Below are positions 52,042 through 61,500 of a stretch of DNA of 64,000 bases, piece after piece. A program made the translations under genes and the position numbers. Origin of the DNA: Myxococcus eversor (lineage in GTDB: Bacteria > Myxococcota > Myxococcia > Myxococcales > Myxococcaceae); NCBI RefSeq assembly GCF_010894455.1, contig NZ_JAAIXY010000033.1, forward strand, positions 45,653 through 109,652, given 5' to 3'. A model generated the notes under the pieces. That model was not told the DNA's origin and did no database searches. It saw nothing but the letters and a program-made list of their open reading frames with translations. Position 1 is the first letter of the stretch. Each line of letters begins with the position of its first letter.

Positions 52042-53409
52042 TCAGCGATTGGCGGTGGGGACCGCGAGCAGCTCCACGGTCGTTCGGGCCGCGTCGAACG
52101 GCTGCGGCAGATAGAGCGCGAGGTTGTGGTCTCGCATCACGTTCTTCCAATAGCCGTCATTCATCGAGAGGCTGAAGTACACGGTGCCCGGCTGCACCGG
52201 GACCTCCGGCGGCGGGCGGTACGTGACGGCCAGCGGCACGCCCGGCGCGGCGGCTCGGACGAGGCCAGGGATGTCGTCCCAGCAGGCCACCTTGGTGAGC
52301 TTGGGGAACTGCTCGGCGACGACGCGCTCGGGCAAATCGCTCCTCACCGCCAGGAGGAAGGCGCCGCAGCGCTCCAGCCGCTCGTCCTCCAGCTTGCCGC
52401 GGAACATTCCGTCCGTGCCCGCGGAGAGGTCCACCGTGAGGCACTGCTCCAGCGCCACCGCGCGCATCAGCTCCGACAGGCGGCGGAACAGCTCCTCGAA
52501 CGTCGCGCGCAGGTTCGTGAACTGGAAGGACGGCAGCGTGGTGGGGTCCGCGCTGGAGGAGAAGGTGCAGAGCTGGCCCGCGCACTGCACCAGCGTCAGA
52601 TACATATCCCGGGGCCGCAGGTTGCCCGCGTCCAGCGCGTGCTGCAGGAAGGGGATGGTGCCGTTGAGGGCGTTGAGCTCCAGGAAGAGCGTCACGTCGC
52701 CCGCGGTGAACTCCAGCGCGGACGCGTCCCGGTGGCGGCGGCGCGAGGCGAGCTGGCGCTGCTTGGAGACCATCAGCCGCAGGAGCGTGCGCAACTCGCC
52801 CATGACGAACGGCGACGCGTCGATGCGCAAGGAGGGCGGGACGTAGGCGTCGACCACGGCCAGGCTGCCGGACTTGTCGCGCGTCAGCTCGAACAGCTTG
52901 ATGGCCTCGAAGTCGTCACGCGGCTCGGTGCCGAAGAGCAGCCGCACGTTGCGCTGGCCGAAGCCCACCTGGGAGATGGACGTGGACGCCGTCAGGTCGC
53001 TGATGGGCCGCGTGACGGGCGTGTAACGCGGACTGCCGCCAATGCGCTCCCCGCTGCCGTAGCTCTCCACGCCGCTGCGCTCGCGCGGCACGCCCAGGTA
53101 CACGTCCAGGGTGCGCTGCGCGGGAGGGAAGTAGCCCTCGGCGGGACGCGCGGAGGGGGCCTCGGCGTCTCCGGACTCGAAGGACACCGTCAGCCCGTCC
53201 GGCAGCACCCCGACGAAGTTCGACAGCTGCACCTGGCCGGCGCGCAGGCCCTCCAAATCCAGCTCCATGGCCACCACGCCCCAGGGATAGGGCTCCAGGG
53301 CCCCCAGCCGGTTCTCCAGGAGCTGCTCGTGATACAGGTCCTGTTGCTGGAGGTGGTGCGGGCTCATGAACATGCCCTCGGACCACACGACGCGCTGCGC
53401 GGACTTCAT
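52042..53409 (-). CDS. tssK: T6SS baseplate adaptor TssK
   Basis: The product has 455 residues. The start ATG 53409 is chosen because the family begins exactly there (VVWSEGMFMSPHHLQQQD) and it overlaps the tssJ stop. PYPWGVVAMELD, GVLPDGLTVSFE and the C-terminal VYFSLSMNDGYWKNVMRDHN with IYLP-like end (LALYLPQPFD) confirm TssK, which links the baseplate wedge to the TssJLM complex. Confidence 0.95.
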   Translation of the reverse strand: MKSAQRVVWSEGMFMSPHHLQQQDLYHEQLLENRLGALEPYPWGVVAMELDLEGLRAGQVQLSNFVGVLPDGLTVSFESGDAEAPSARPAEGYFPPAQRTLDVYLGVPRERSGVESYGSGERIGGSPRYTPVTRPISDLTASTSISQVGFGQRNVRLLFGTEPRDDFEAIKLFELTRDKSGSLAVVDAYVPPSLRIDASPFVMGELRTLLRLMVSKQRQLASRRRHRDASALEFTAGDVTLFLELNALNGTIPFLQHALDAGNLRPRDMYLTLVQCAGQLCTFSSSADPTTLPSFQFTNLRATFEELFRRLSELMRAVALEQCLTVDLSAGTDGMFRGKLEDERLERCGAFLLAVRSDLPERVVAEQFPKLTKVACWDDIPGLVRAAAPGVPLAVTYRPPPEVPVQPGTVYFSLSMNDGYWKNVMRDHNLALYLPQPFDAARTTVELLAVPTANR

Positions 53410-54062
53410 GCGCCTCTCCGGGGCGACTCTCGGTCGCCGGATTCGGGGTTGTTGTGTTGCTCCGGCGCCACGCTGAGGGGCCGGAACATCAAGTCGATTT
53501 GATAACCCTGGAGCCGGTAGCGGAAGACCTCGTCGTCCTCCTTCGGCGGCCCCTGGTCTCCGGCGGGACGCTCCACGCAGCGCGACTCCGGCACCACGGG
53601 CAATGTCGCCACCGCGCGCCAGGAGTAACCCAGTGGCTGTCGGAACAGGCCCATGGCGAGCACGAAGCGCGCCTTCGGGTCCCTCTGAATCCAGCGCTTC
53701 TCCTGCTTGCCGGGCGCCACGACGACTTCGGCCACCTGCAGCAGGTCCTCCTTCAGCAGCGCCTCGGGCTTGCCCCACAAGTCACGGAAGCCCGCGCGCT
53801 CCAGCTTCACGCTGTCCTTGAGCTGGACAATCTGGACCACGGTGGGCAACGAGCGCCCTTTGGAATCCGGATTGAGTTGCTCGGCCGCGTCCACCACCAC
53901 CTGGAACGGAGGCGGTGTCTCGCAGGCGAAGGGCACGCGTTTCGCGCAGCCCGCTCCCACGCTCAAGGCCAGCGCCTGCGCGGCGACCACACCCCACCGA
54001 AGGCACCGGCCGGCCACCCCCGCCGCACCGGCGCCAGTGTGTCCTAGCGCCAAATTCCACAT
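53406..54062 (-). CDS. tssJ: T6SS outer-membrane lipoprotein TssJ
   Basis: The product has 218 residues from ATG 54062, with AAAGGA directly before it. The hydrophobic stretch VVAAQALALSVGAGC gives a lipobox-like cysteine, though with Gly at -3, which is atypical. The beta-sandwich TssJ pattern follows: VVVDAAEQLNPDSKGRSLPT, VQIVQLKDSVKLERAGF and a loop with EALLKEDLLQVAEVVVAPG. It anchors TssM to the outer membrane. The 103-bp gap to vgrG contains a GTTTCA/TGAAAC hairpin (54130-54162). Its stop overlaps the tssK start. Confidence 0.9.
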   Translation of the reverse strand: MWNLALGHTGAGAAGVAGRCLRWGVVAAQALALSVGAGCAKRVPFACETPPPFQVVVDAAEQLNPDSKGRSLPTVVQIVQLKDSVKLERAGFRDLWGKPEALLKEDLLQVAEVVVAPGKQEKRWIQRDPKARFVLAMGLFRQPLGYSWRAVATLPVVPESRCVERPAGDQGPPKEDDEVFRYRLQGYQIDLMFRPLSVAPEQHNNPESGDRESPRRGA

Positions 54063-54165
54063 TCCTTTTGAGGGCCCGGCACCGTCTTCGGTTCCGTGCG
54101 AAGCGTAAAGTGCCAGACACAGTGGACCGGTTTCAAGCCACCCCCCTGGGTCCGCCTGAAACGAT

Positions 54166-56430
54166 TTAGTTTTCGGAGATTTTGGAGCCCTTGATGATGA
54201 CGTCGCCGCTGCCGGTGACTTCAATCTTGGCGCCCTTGATGACGACGTCCCCGTTCTTCTTCACCTGCAACGTGGCGGAGCCGACCTTGAGGGTGAACTG
54301 CTCCTCGGCGACCAGGGAGATCTCCTTGGCCTGCAGGACGTAGGCGTCCTTGGTGGCGTGGTTGGATTTGCCACCGACGCTGACGATGAGGTCCTTGTCC
54401 ACCTTCAACATCCGCGACTTGCCAATCTCTTCCGACAGGTCTCCGCCCACCTGCGTGGAGCGGGCGCCCTTGACGGACTCGGACTTCTTGGCGCCGACGA
54501 CCTCCACCTTGGCGCCGCCCACCTGCTCGGATTTGACGCCGCCCACCAGCTCGTTGAAGGCGGCGCCCACGCTGATGGCGAGCGCTCCGCCCACGGTGAG
54601 CATCTTCCCCAGGCCCACCGTCTCCGCCGACGCCATGCTGACCGCCAGGCTCTGGCTGCCGCTGACGCCGATGGACTGGTCGCCCTTGATGGACTCGGTG
54701 TGGTTGCCGGCCACGGTGGTGGAGCGGTTGCCGGTGACGGCCAGCGACTGGTTGCCGCTGATGGTGCTGTCGTCGTCCTTCTTCACCTGGAGGGACTGGT
54801 TGCCCTCGATGACGCGCGCGCGGTCCTTCTTCACCAGCAACGTCTCGTTGCCTCGGACCTCCTGCGTCTTGTCGTTCTCCACGACGACGTTGAAGTCCTT
54901 CTGCGCGTGCAGATAGACGAGCTCCGAGCCAGCCGCGTCCTCGAAGCGCAGCTCGTTGGAGCCGTCGCCGCCGGGGCTGGAGCTGGAGCGCAGGGTGCTC
55001 TGCGTCTTGCTGCCGGGCAGGTCGATGGGCGGCGGATTCTGGCCGTTGTAGACGCTGCCGGTGACGAGGGGGCGGTCCGGGTCTCCCTCCAGGAACTCCA
55101 CCACCACTTCATGACCGATGCGCGGCAGGTACAGCGCGCCCCAACCCGGGCCGGCCCAGGCCTGGCTGACGCGAATCCAGCAGGAGCTCTTGTCGTTGGC
55201 CTTGCCCTCGCGGTCCCAGTGGAACTGGACCTTGATGCGGCCATGCTCGTCGGTGTGGATCTCCTCGCCCGCGGGCCCGACGACGCGCGCCGTCTGCGCG
55301 CCGGGGATGACGGGGCGGGGCGTCACGCGCGCGGGCCGGTAGGGGATGTCCGCGGGCTGGCAGAGGAACTCGTTGCGGTAGCCCTCGCGCGAGCGCAGCG
55401 TGGACTGGTCGATGCTCACCGCCTCCGACTGATGGCCGGTGTGTCGCACGGAGATGGGCAGGTACTTGCGATTGACGGCCGTGTCGGGGTGCTCGGCCAG
55501 CTCGAAGACGTGACCGGGGCAGACGCGTCGGGAGTAGCTGGCGCCCGTCACCGTCTGGGTGCGCGCGCGCAACTCCTCCAGGCGCACCTGGGCCAGGTTG
55601 CGGCCAGGGCCCGGCTCCTCGTAGCGGCCAGGGTAGTCGTAGATCTCCAGCGCCGTCTCGCCGTCGTCGGACTCCGCCTCCGCGCCCAGCATCTGGGCGG
55701 GGCGCAGGAAGTTGTAGTCACGCAATGCGACGACGCCGGGCTGGACCTCCGTGCGGGCCACCAGCTCGTGCACGTACTCCTGCGAGGCAATCATGTGCGA
55801 GCGCTCGCGGAAGACGAGCTTGGACTCGCCCTGCATGGGCGGATTGGCCGACGAGCCATCGCCCAGCACCATCATGTGTGAGCTTTCGGCGTGCTCGAAG
55901 AAGTAGAAGATGCCTTCCTCCTCGAGCAGCCGCGAGACGAAATCCAGGTCCGACTCGCGGTACTGCACGCAGTAGTCGCGCACGGGGTAGGAGCCGGTGA
56001 GGGCCAGGCGGTGCTCCACCTTGGACTCGTCCAGGACCTTGTGGACGATCTGCGGGACGGTCATCTCCTGGAAGATGCGGCTCTTGCGGCGGTGGCGCAG
56101 CGTCCACAGGCGCGGGACGACGGTGACGCGGTAGCGGCGGCGCTCGGGGCCGCTGCCTTCATCCCAGCGGGTCATCCGCGAGACGACGCCCTGGAAGAAG
56201 CGGGCGGTGCCGTCACCGAGCATCACCGTCAGGCGCGCGTCCTTGCCGAGCAGCAGCTTCTCCTCCACCTCGAGGTCGGGCCGGACGGCGAGGGCGACCT
56301 CGACGGTGTAGGGCTGGGAGAGCGTCTCCTCGGCCTCGAAGCCGAGCACCGCCAGCTCCGCGGCCGTGAAGGAACCTGCCTCGAACTCGAACTCGGCCTG
56401 GTTCGCGAGCAACGCGGCGTTCGCGATCAT
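54166..56430 (-). CDS. vgrG: T6SS spike protein VgrG (TssI)
   Basis: The product has 754 residues from ATG 56430. The gp27-like part (about 1-380) shows YFFEHAESSHMMVLGDGS, and the gp5 OB-fold shows HTDEHGRIKVQFHWDREGK with CWIRVSQAWAGPGWG and LPRIGHEVVVEFLEGDPDRP. The long C-terminal region (about 510-754) is a repetitive beta-helix with NQSL/TGNRS/GDQS-type turns, ending in KNGDVVIKGAKIEVTGSGDV. No toxin or catalytic domain is fused, so effectors must be loaded through Hcp, a PAAR protein or adaptors. No PAAR gene is nearby. First gene of the 15-gene operon. Confidence 0.95.
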   Translation of the reverse strand: MIANAALLANQAEFEFEAGSFTAAELAVLGFEAEETLSQPYTVEVALAVRPDLEVEEKLLLGKDARLTVMLGDGTARFFQGVVSRMTRWDEGSGPERRRYRVTVVPRLWTLRHRRKSRIFQEMTVPQIVHKVLDESKVEHRLALTGSYPVRDYCVQYRESDLDFVSRLLEEEGIFYFFEHAESSHMMVLGDGSSANPPMQGESKLVFRERSHMIASQEYVHELVARTEVQPGVVALRDYNFLRPAQMLGAEAESDDGETALEIYDYPGRYEEPGPGRNLAQVRLEELRARTQTVTGASYSRRVCPGHVFELAEHPDTAVNRKYLPISVRHTGHQSEAVSIDQSTLRSREGYRNEFLCQPADIPYRPARVTPRPVIPGAQTARVVGPAGEEIHTDEHGRIKVQFHWDREGKANDKSSCWIRVSQAWAGPGWGALYLPRIGHEVVVEFLEGDPDRPLVTGSVYNGQNPPPIDLPGSKTQSTLRSSSSPGGDGSNELRFEDAAGSELVYLHAQKDFNVVVENDKTQEVRGNETLLVKKDRARVIEGNQSLQVKKDDDSTISGNQSLAVTGNRSTTVAGNHTESIKGDQSIGVSGSQSLAVSMASAETVGLGKMLTVGGALAISVGAAFNELVGGVKSEQVGGAKVEVVGAKKSESVKGARSTQVGGDLSEEIGKSRMLKVDKDLIVSVGGKSNHATKDAYVLQAKEISLVAEEQFTLKVGSATLQVKKNGDVVIKGAKIEVTGSGDVIIKGSKISEN

Positions 56431-56688
56431 CAGAGTGCCCCCGGCGCCAGACCCCGCGCGAGCCGCGGGGAGGTGAGTGATGCGCCAGCATGCCACGAAT
56501 TGACCGGGCGTGAATCCCTGGCCCGAGATTTCAGTGGCAGCGTTGTCACGGGGCTCTCGCGCCGGAGGACCCGATGGGTGCGGGCTGGAGAGAGCGCGGG
56601 GACATCTGGTGTAGAGTGGACGCGGGGGGCCGGCTTGAATCGTGGGACGGCTCCGGGGTACCCACACGCCCATTCATCCGGGAGAATC

Positions 56689-58584
56689 ATGAGACGAAGC
56701 AGGCTGCTGCGAGGCGTCCTCGCGTTCGCGTTCGTGCTGACGTCCGCGAGCGCCGGGGCCCAGGACGACGCGCCCCCCGCTCCCACTGAGTCGCCCCTGA
56801 GAGGCTTCGACCTGGAGCGGCTGGAGCTGAATCCTGGCGCGGAAGGCTCGCTGCTCGTGGGTCTGGGTGAGCTGCTCCCGATGGGTGACTTCCGGGCGAC
56901 GGTGGCGATGCAGTACGCCCACGAGCCGCTGGTCTACATGAACACCGGAAAGAAGCTCGCCGTCGTGGGCAGCCGCGCGACGGCGCACCTGGCCGCGGCC
57001 TATGCGCCGTTGAGCTGGTTGCAGGTGGGGTTGCAGGTCCCACTGGTGGCGTTTCAGGGTGGCAACAGCACCGGGTTGGCGGGTGCGGGCATTCCGGAGC
57101 CGCGCGCGCAGACGCTCTCCACGCCGTCGTTGAGCGCCCGGGTGGGGCTCTTGACGCAGGAGGCGTCGGGCATCCTGGACCTCGCGGCGGAGCTGGGGGT
57201 GGGCGTGCCCCTGGGCAGCGCGGAGGGCTTCTCGAGGGATGACGGCTCGGTGCGGCTGTCGCCGAGGCTGATGGTGGGGCGGCACTTCGGCCGCATCCGC
57301 GCGGGCCTGGAGGTCGGCTACGTCCAGCGGGACAAGATGCTGCTGACCGAGCGCACGGGGGACCTGGAGGACGAGGTGGGGCAGGAGATGCGCCTGGGCG
57401 CGGCGCTGTCCACGACGGGGCGGCGGCTGCGCTGGGAGCTGAACGTGCGCGCGATGCTGCCGCTGACGAATCAGCCCGGCGCGGTGGAGTTGTTGCCGGG
57501 CGCGCGTTACCTGGCGAGTCCGTCGCTGGAGTTGTTCGCCCTGGCGGGCATGGGTGTGGGCTCGGCCCCGGGGACGCCGTTGTTCCGGCTGATGGTGGGT
57601 GGCTCGTTCGGCAAGGTGGTGCCGACGCGCGGGCCCGGTGAGTCGTCGGTGCGGTGTGAGCCGGGGTTGGTGCGGACGCTGAAGGACCCCATCCAGGAGT
57701 GCCCCGACTCCGATGAGGACGGGGACGGCATCATCAACAGCGTGGACCGCTGTCCGCTGGTGCCCGGAGACGCGGCGCGCGGTGGCTGCTCGGCGCAGGA
57801 CACGGATGGGGACGGCATCGAGGACATGCTCGACGAGTGCCCGGACAAGAATGGCCCGCCCGCGCGCAATGGCTGCCCTGTCGAGGACCGGGACAAGGAC
57901 GAGGTCGAGGACAGCAAGGACAGCTGCCCGGATGACCCGGGACCGGAGGACAACCGCGGCTGCCCGGTGCGTGACTTCGACAAGGACGGCATCGAGAACG
58001 ACAGCGACGAGTGTCCCAACGAGCCGGGCCCGGCGGAGCGCAAGGGCTGCCCGGAGATGGACTCGGACAAGGACGGCGTGCCCAACCGGCTGGACAGCTG
58101 CGTGAAGGACGTGGGCGCGGCGAACAACCTGGGCTGCCCGGCGAACGTGCCGCCGCTGGTGGAGATCAAGGCGGGCCACCTGGAGCTGATGGAGAAGATC
58201 TACTTCGAGGCCTCGGGGGTGGTCATCCAGAGCCGCTCGCTGGAGCAGCTCAACTGGGTGGCGCGCATCGTCAAGGAGCACCCGGAGTTGCCCATGGTCG
58301 TGGTGGGCGCGCATACGGATCTGCGCTCGCCGCTGGATGCCAGCCGGCGCTTGTCGCAGGCCCGCGCGGACGCGGTGCGCCAGTACCTCATCAGCAAGGG
58401 GGCTCCGGCGGACCGGTTGATGGCGGTGGGCTTCGGGAAGACCAAGCCGAAGGTGACCCCGGAGAACACGTATCAGGACCGCGAAGAGAACCGCCGCATC
58501 GAGTTCAAGTTCGTCGACCCGCAGGAGTCGCGAGGAGCGGCTCCTGCGGACGGAGCCGTGAAGCCAGGGGAGGTGCGGCCATGA
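56689..58584 (+). CDS. Outer-membrane OmpA-family protein with TSP3 calcium-binding repeats
   Basis: The product has 631 residues with signal peptide LRGVLAFAFVLTSASAGAQ. Residues about 30-325 form an outer-membrane barrel-like region. Five thrombospondin type-3 repeats follow (about 345-485), each with a D-x-D-x-DG-type calcium loop and a CP/GC pair, such as DTDGDGIEDMLDECPD. The OmpA C-terminal domain (about 500-610) has ASRRLSQARADAVRQYL and the peptidoglycan-contacting region. It probably links the outer membrane to the wall. Start ATG 56689 follows GGGAGAATC. Its stop overlaps the next gene (ATGA), so the pair acts together. It is divergent from vgrG across 258 bp. Confidence 0.9.
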   Translation: MRRSRLLRGVLAFAFVLTSASAGAQDDAPPAPTESPLRGFDLERLELNPGAEGSLLVGLGELLPMGDFRATVAMQYAHEPLVYMNTGKKLAVVGSRATAHLAAAYAPLSWLQVGLQVPLVAFQGGNSTGLAGAGIPEPRAQTLSTPSLSARVGLLTQEASGILDLAAELGVGVPLGSAEGFSRDDGSVRLSPRLMVGRHFGRIRAGLEVGYVQRDKMLLTERTGDLEDEVGQEMRLGAALSTTGRRLRWELNVRAMLPLTNQPGAVELLPGARYLASPSLELFALAGMGVGSAPGTPLFRLMVGGSFGKVVPTRGPGESSVRCEPGLVRTLKDPIQECPDSDEDGDGIINSVDRCPLVPGDAARGGCSAQDTDGDGIEDMLDECPDKNGPPARNGCPVEDRDKDEVEDSKDSCPDDPGPEDNRGCPVRDFDKDGIENDSDECPNEPGPAERKGCPEMDSDKDGVPNRLDSCVKDVGAANNLGCPANVPPLVEIKAGHLELMEKIYFEASGVVIQSRSLEQLNWVARIVKEHPELPMVVVGAHTDLRSPLDASRRLSQARADAVRQYLISKGAPADRLMAVGFGKTKPKVTPENTYQDREENRRIEFKFVDPQESRGAAPADGAVKPGEVRP

Positions 58585-61500
58585 GAACGCTGCTGACGCG
58601 AGTGCTGCTGTGGGGCGTGCTGTTGATGTGTGGCACGGCGAGCGCGGAGCTGGACAGGTTCGGGTTGGGTGGGGCCACTGGTATGGCCAACGACAAGAAC
58701 TTCGGGACCACACCATCAGCACAGCACCTGCCCAACAGCCACAAGGCGCTCACCCAGGATGCTGCACAGGGGACGACCGTCCTTCGGTTCACGGGGACCT
58801 TCACGGGGCTCGCCAACAACGGCCTCCTGATGATCATCCAGTCCACGGGCCTGAGCCCCGCGCCCGCGCGGGGAACGACAACACCCATCGACCTGTCGGG
58901 TGCTGGGACGCCCACCGTGGGCCAGTGGGAACTGGCGGAGATCCAGTCCTTCAACTCGAACTCGGTCACCCTCACGAGGCCGCTGGCGAACAGCTACAAG
59001 TCGCCTGGCGCGCAGATGCTCACCGTGCCTCGTTACCGGAACGTCACCGTCCAGGCGGGCGCCACCGTCACGGCGGCCCCTTGGGATGGGAGCTCGGGTG
59101 GTGTCCTGGCGTTCCTTGCCAGTGGGACCCTCACCAACGATGGGATCATCGACGCGTCGAAGCTGGGGTTTCGCGGGGGCACGTTCACCCGAGATCCGAC
59201 GACGGATTGTTCCGGCGCAGCGGCGGGCAAGCTGGGGGTCAGCGGTGAGGATGTCGCTCCGGCACAAGCTCAGTCCGTGGACAACTCCACCAATGGCGGA
59301 GGTGGAGGCTCCTGCAACTCGGGTGGTGGTGGTGGCGGGGGCAACGGCGGACCTGGAGGTATCGGTGGACTGGCGGGCACTACTCTCGCGGGGGGCAAGG
59401 GCGGCGTCGCGCTCAGTGGTTCGGTCTTGAGTTGGCTGACGTTCGGCGGAGGCGGTGGCAGTGGTCATACCCGCAGCGCCGCCCCCGCAACAACGGGAGG
59501 CGCCGGTGGCAAGGGAGGCGGCATCATCTTCATCCGCGCCGCCTCACTTTTGGGAATTGGGACCATCCTGGCGAACGGTGAGAATGGGGTTCCGACCTCG
59601 GGAGTAGACGTGGGGCATGGTGGCGGAGCCGGAGGAACCCTGCACCTGCGCTTCACGGGAAGCGCCACGTGCGGCGCGGACAAGGTGAATGCGGGAGGCG
59701 GTACGGGGGAGGACAGCGCCGCGAACTCGGGGCCCGGCGGTGGCGGTGGTGGTGGTCGCGTGTTCTTCCAGGCACAGGGACCCGTGGCCTGTTCCCCCCT
59801 CGCAGCCGCTGGCGTGGCGGGACTGCAGGCCGGTGTCATCCATCACGGCGCCATGCCCACCTCCAGCACGGTGATGAACTACAGGGGCTCCGTCACGGTC
59901 CTGGACCTGGCTTTCATCGATGGGATTCAGCCGCCGACCTTCGTGAGTCCTCCCGCGACTGATGCATGGACAAACAACCCGCTGTTGCGGGGAACCACGC
60001 AGCAGGGGCTGTCGGAGGTCCTCTTCTACACGGTGAGCGGGACGGCGACTCCCTTCACGTATGCGCTTCTGGACCGGACCACCTCGGACAGTCTCAAGGC
60101 CTTTGTCTTTCCGTATGCGCCCCCGAGCAGCAATGGCGCGCCCTTTCGTCTGGCCGCGCAAGCCGGATATCTGGGGGCCTACAGCGACATAGGTCCCGAG
60201 CTGAAGTTCACCTTCGACAACGTGCCACCGGTGACGACGCTCACTCCCGTCAGTGTGCCCTTGGTGTCCAGATTCGCGAGCGCCACGTTCAACCTGACCT
60301 CGACGGAGTCTGGCGGCACCTTCGAATGCGCCTTGGACAATCTCGCGGTCGTGGGTGATGGCATCCTGGAGTCGTGTGGTGCCTCGAAGACCTTCAACAG
60401 CCTCACGACAGGCGATTACCGAGTCACGGCGGTCGCGATTGATCGGGCTGGTAACAGGGACCCGTCTCCGAAGAGCTACACGTGGAGGGTGGACCTCACC
60501 CAGCCGGATACGCTCATCACGGGTGGCCCCGTGGCGAGTCCCCCCGGCAATCCCACGAACTCGAGGGTGGCTCAATTCACCTTCTCCGGAGGTGTCACGT
60601 ACCAGTGTTCGCTGGACGGAGTCCTCCCAGCCGTGGCTTGTGGTCCGAGTCAGACGTACACGGAGGCGAACCTGGGAGAGGGTCCGCACACGCTGTCCGT
60701 CACTGCCTATAGCGAGTCGGGTGTCGCTGACCCGACTCCCGCGACACGCGCGTGGGTCATCGACACCGTGGCGCCCGACACGTCGTTCTTCAACCCGCCC
60801 GTGTCACCGAGCAATGCGTCCAGTGTGACCCTCGAGTACCGAAGTCCAGACGCCACGGCGAAGTTCGAGTGCTCCACCAACGGCGTCACGTTCACGGCGT
60901 GCGCTGGAACGGGGTCTGGCACTCGCACCTTCAGCGGGTTGATCTCCGGGACCTCCCAGCAGTTCCATGTTCGCGCCGTGGATCCTGCGGGGAACATCGA
61001 CCCTTCGCCCGTCAGTCATACGTGGCTCGTGGACCTGGATGCTCCCGCGACCATCATCATCAACACCCCCGGCGCGGGGCTGGGAAAAGAGTCCCGCCCC
61101 ACGATTGGTGGAACGACGGAAGCCGGAGCCCGGGTGGTCGTCACCGTGACGCCGTCGGGTCCGGGCACGGCCCAGACCTTGAACGCGGTTGCGGGGCCCT
61201 CCGGGTCCTGGAGTGTGATTCCCGCCGTGCTCGTGGATGGGAGCTACACGCTGAGCGCCGAGGCGACCGATGCGGCGGGGAACTCGCGACAGTCCTCGTC
61301 TGTGAGCATCACCGTGGACACGCTGCCGCCTTCGCGGCCCGTGCTCGCGGCCAGCATCCAGGGCAGGTACTTCACGACGATGCCCATCAGCCTGAGCGGC
61401 ACGCTGGAGTCGGCGGTGGGGCTCGCACCCAACACCACGGTCACTGTCTATGTGGATGACTCCGTGACGCTCGGCCCCACCCCGGTGGATGCCCAGGGTG

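Noticed and set aside
56500..56530. Sigma-54-like sequence (TGGC...TTTCA) between vgrG and the OmpA gene
   Set aside because: The GG and GC elements do not have the required 10-base spacing and only half of the -12 box matches.
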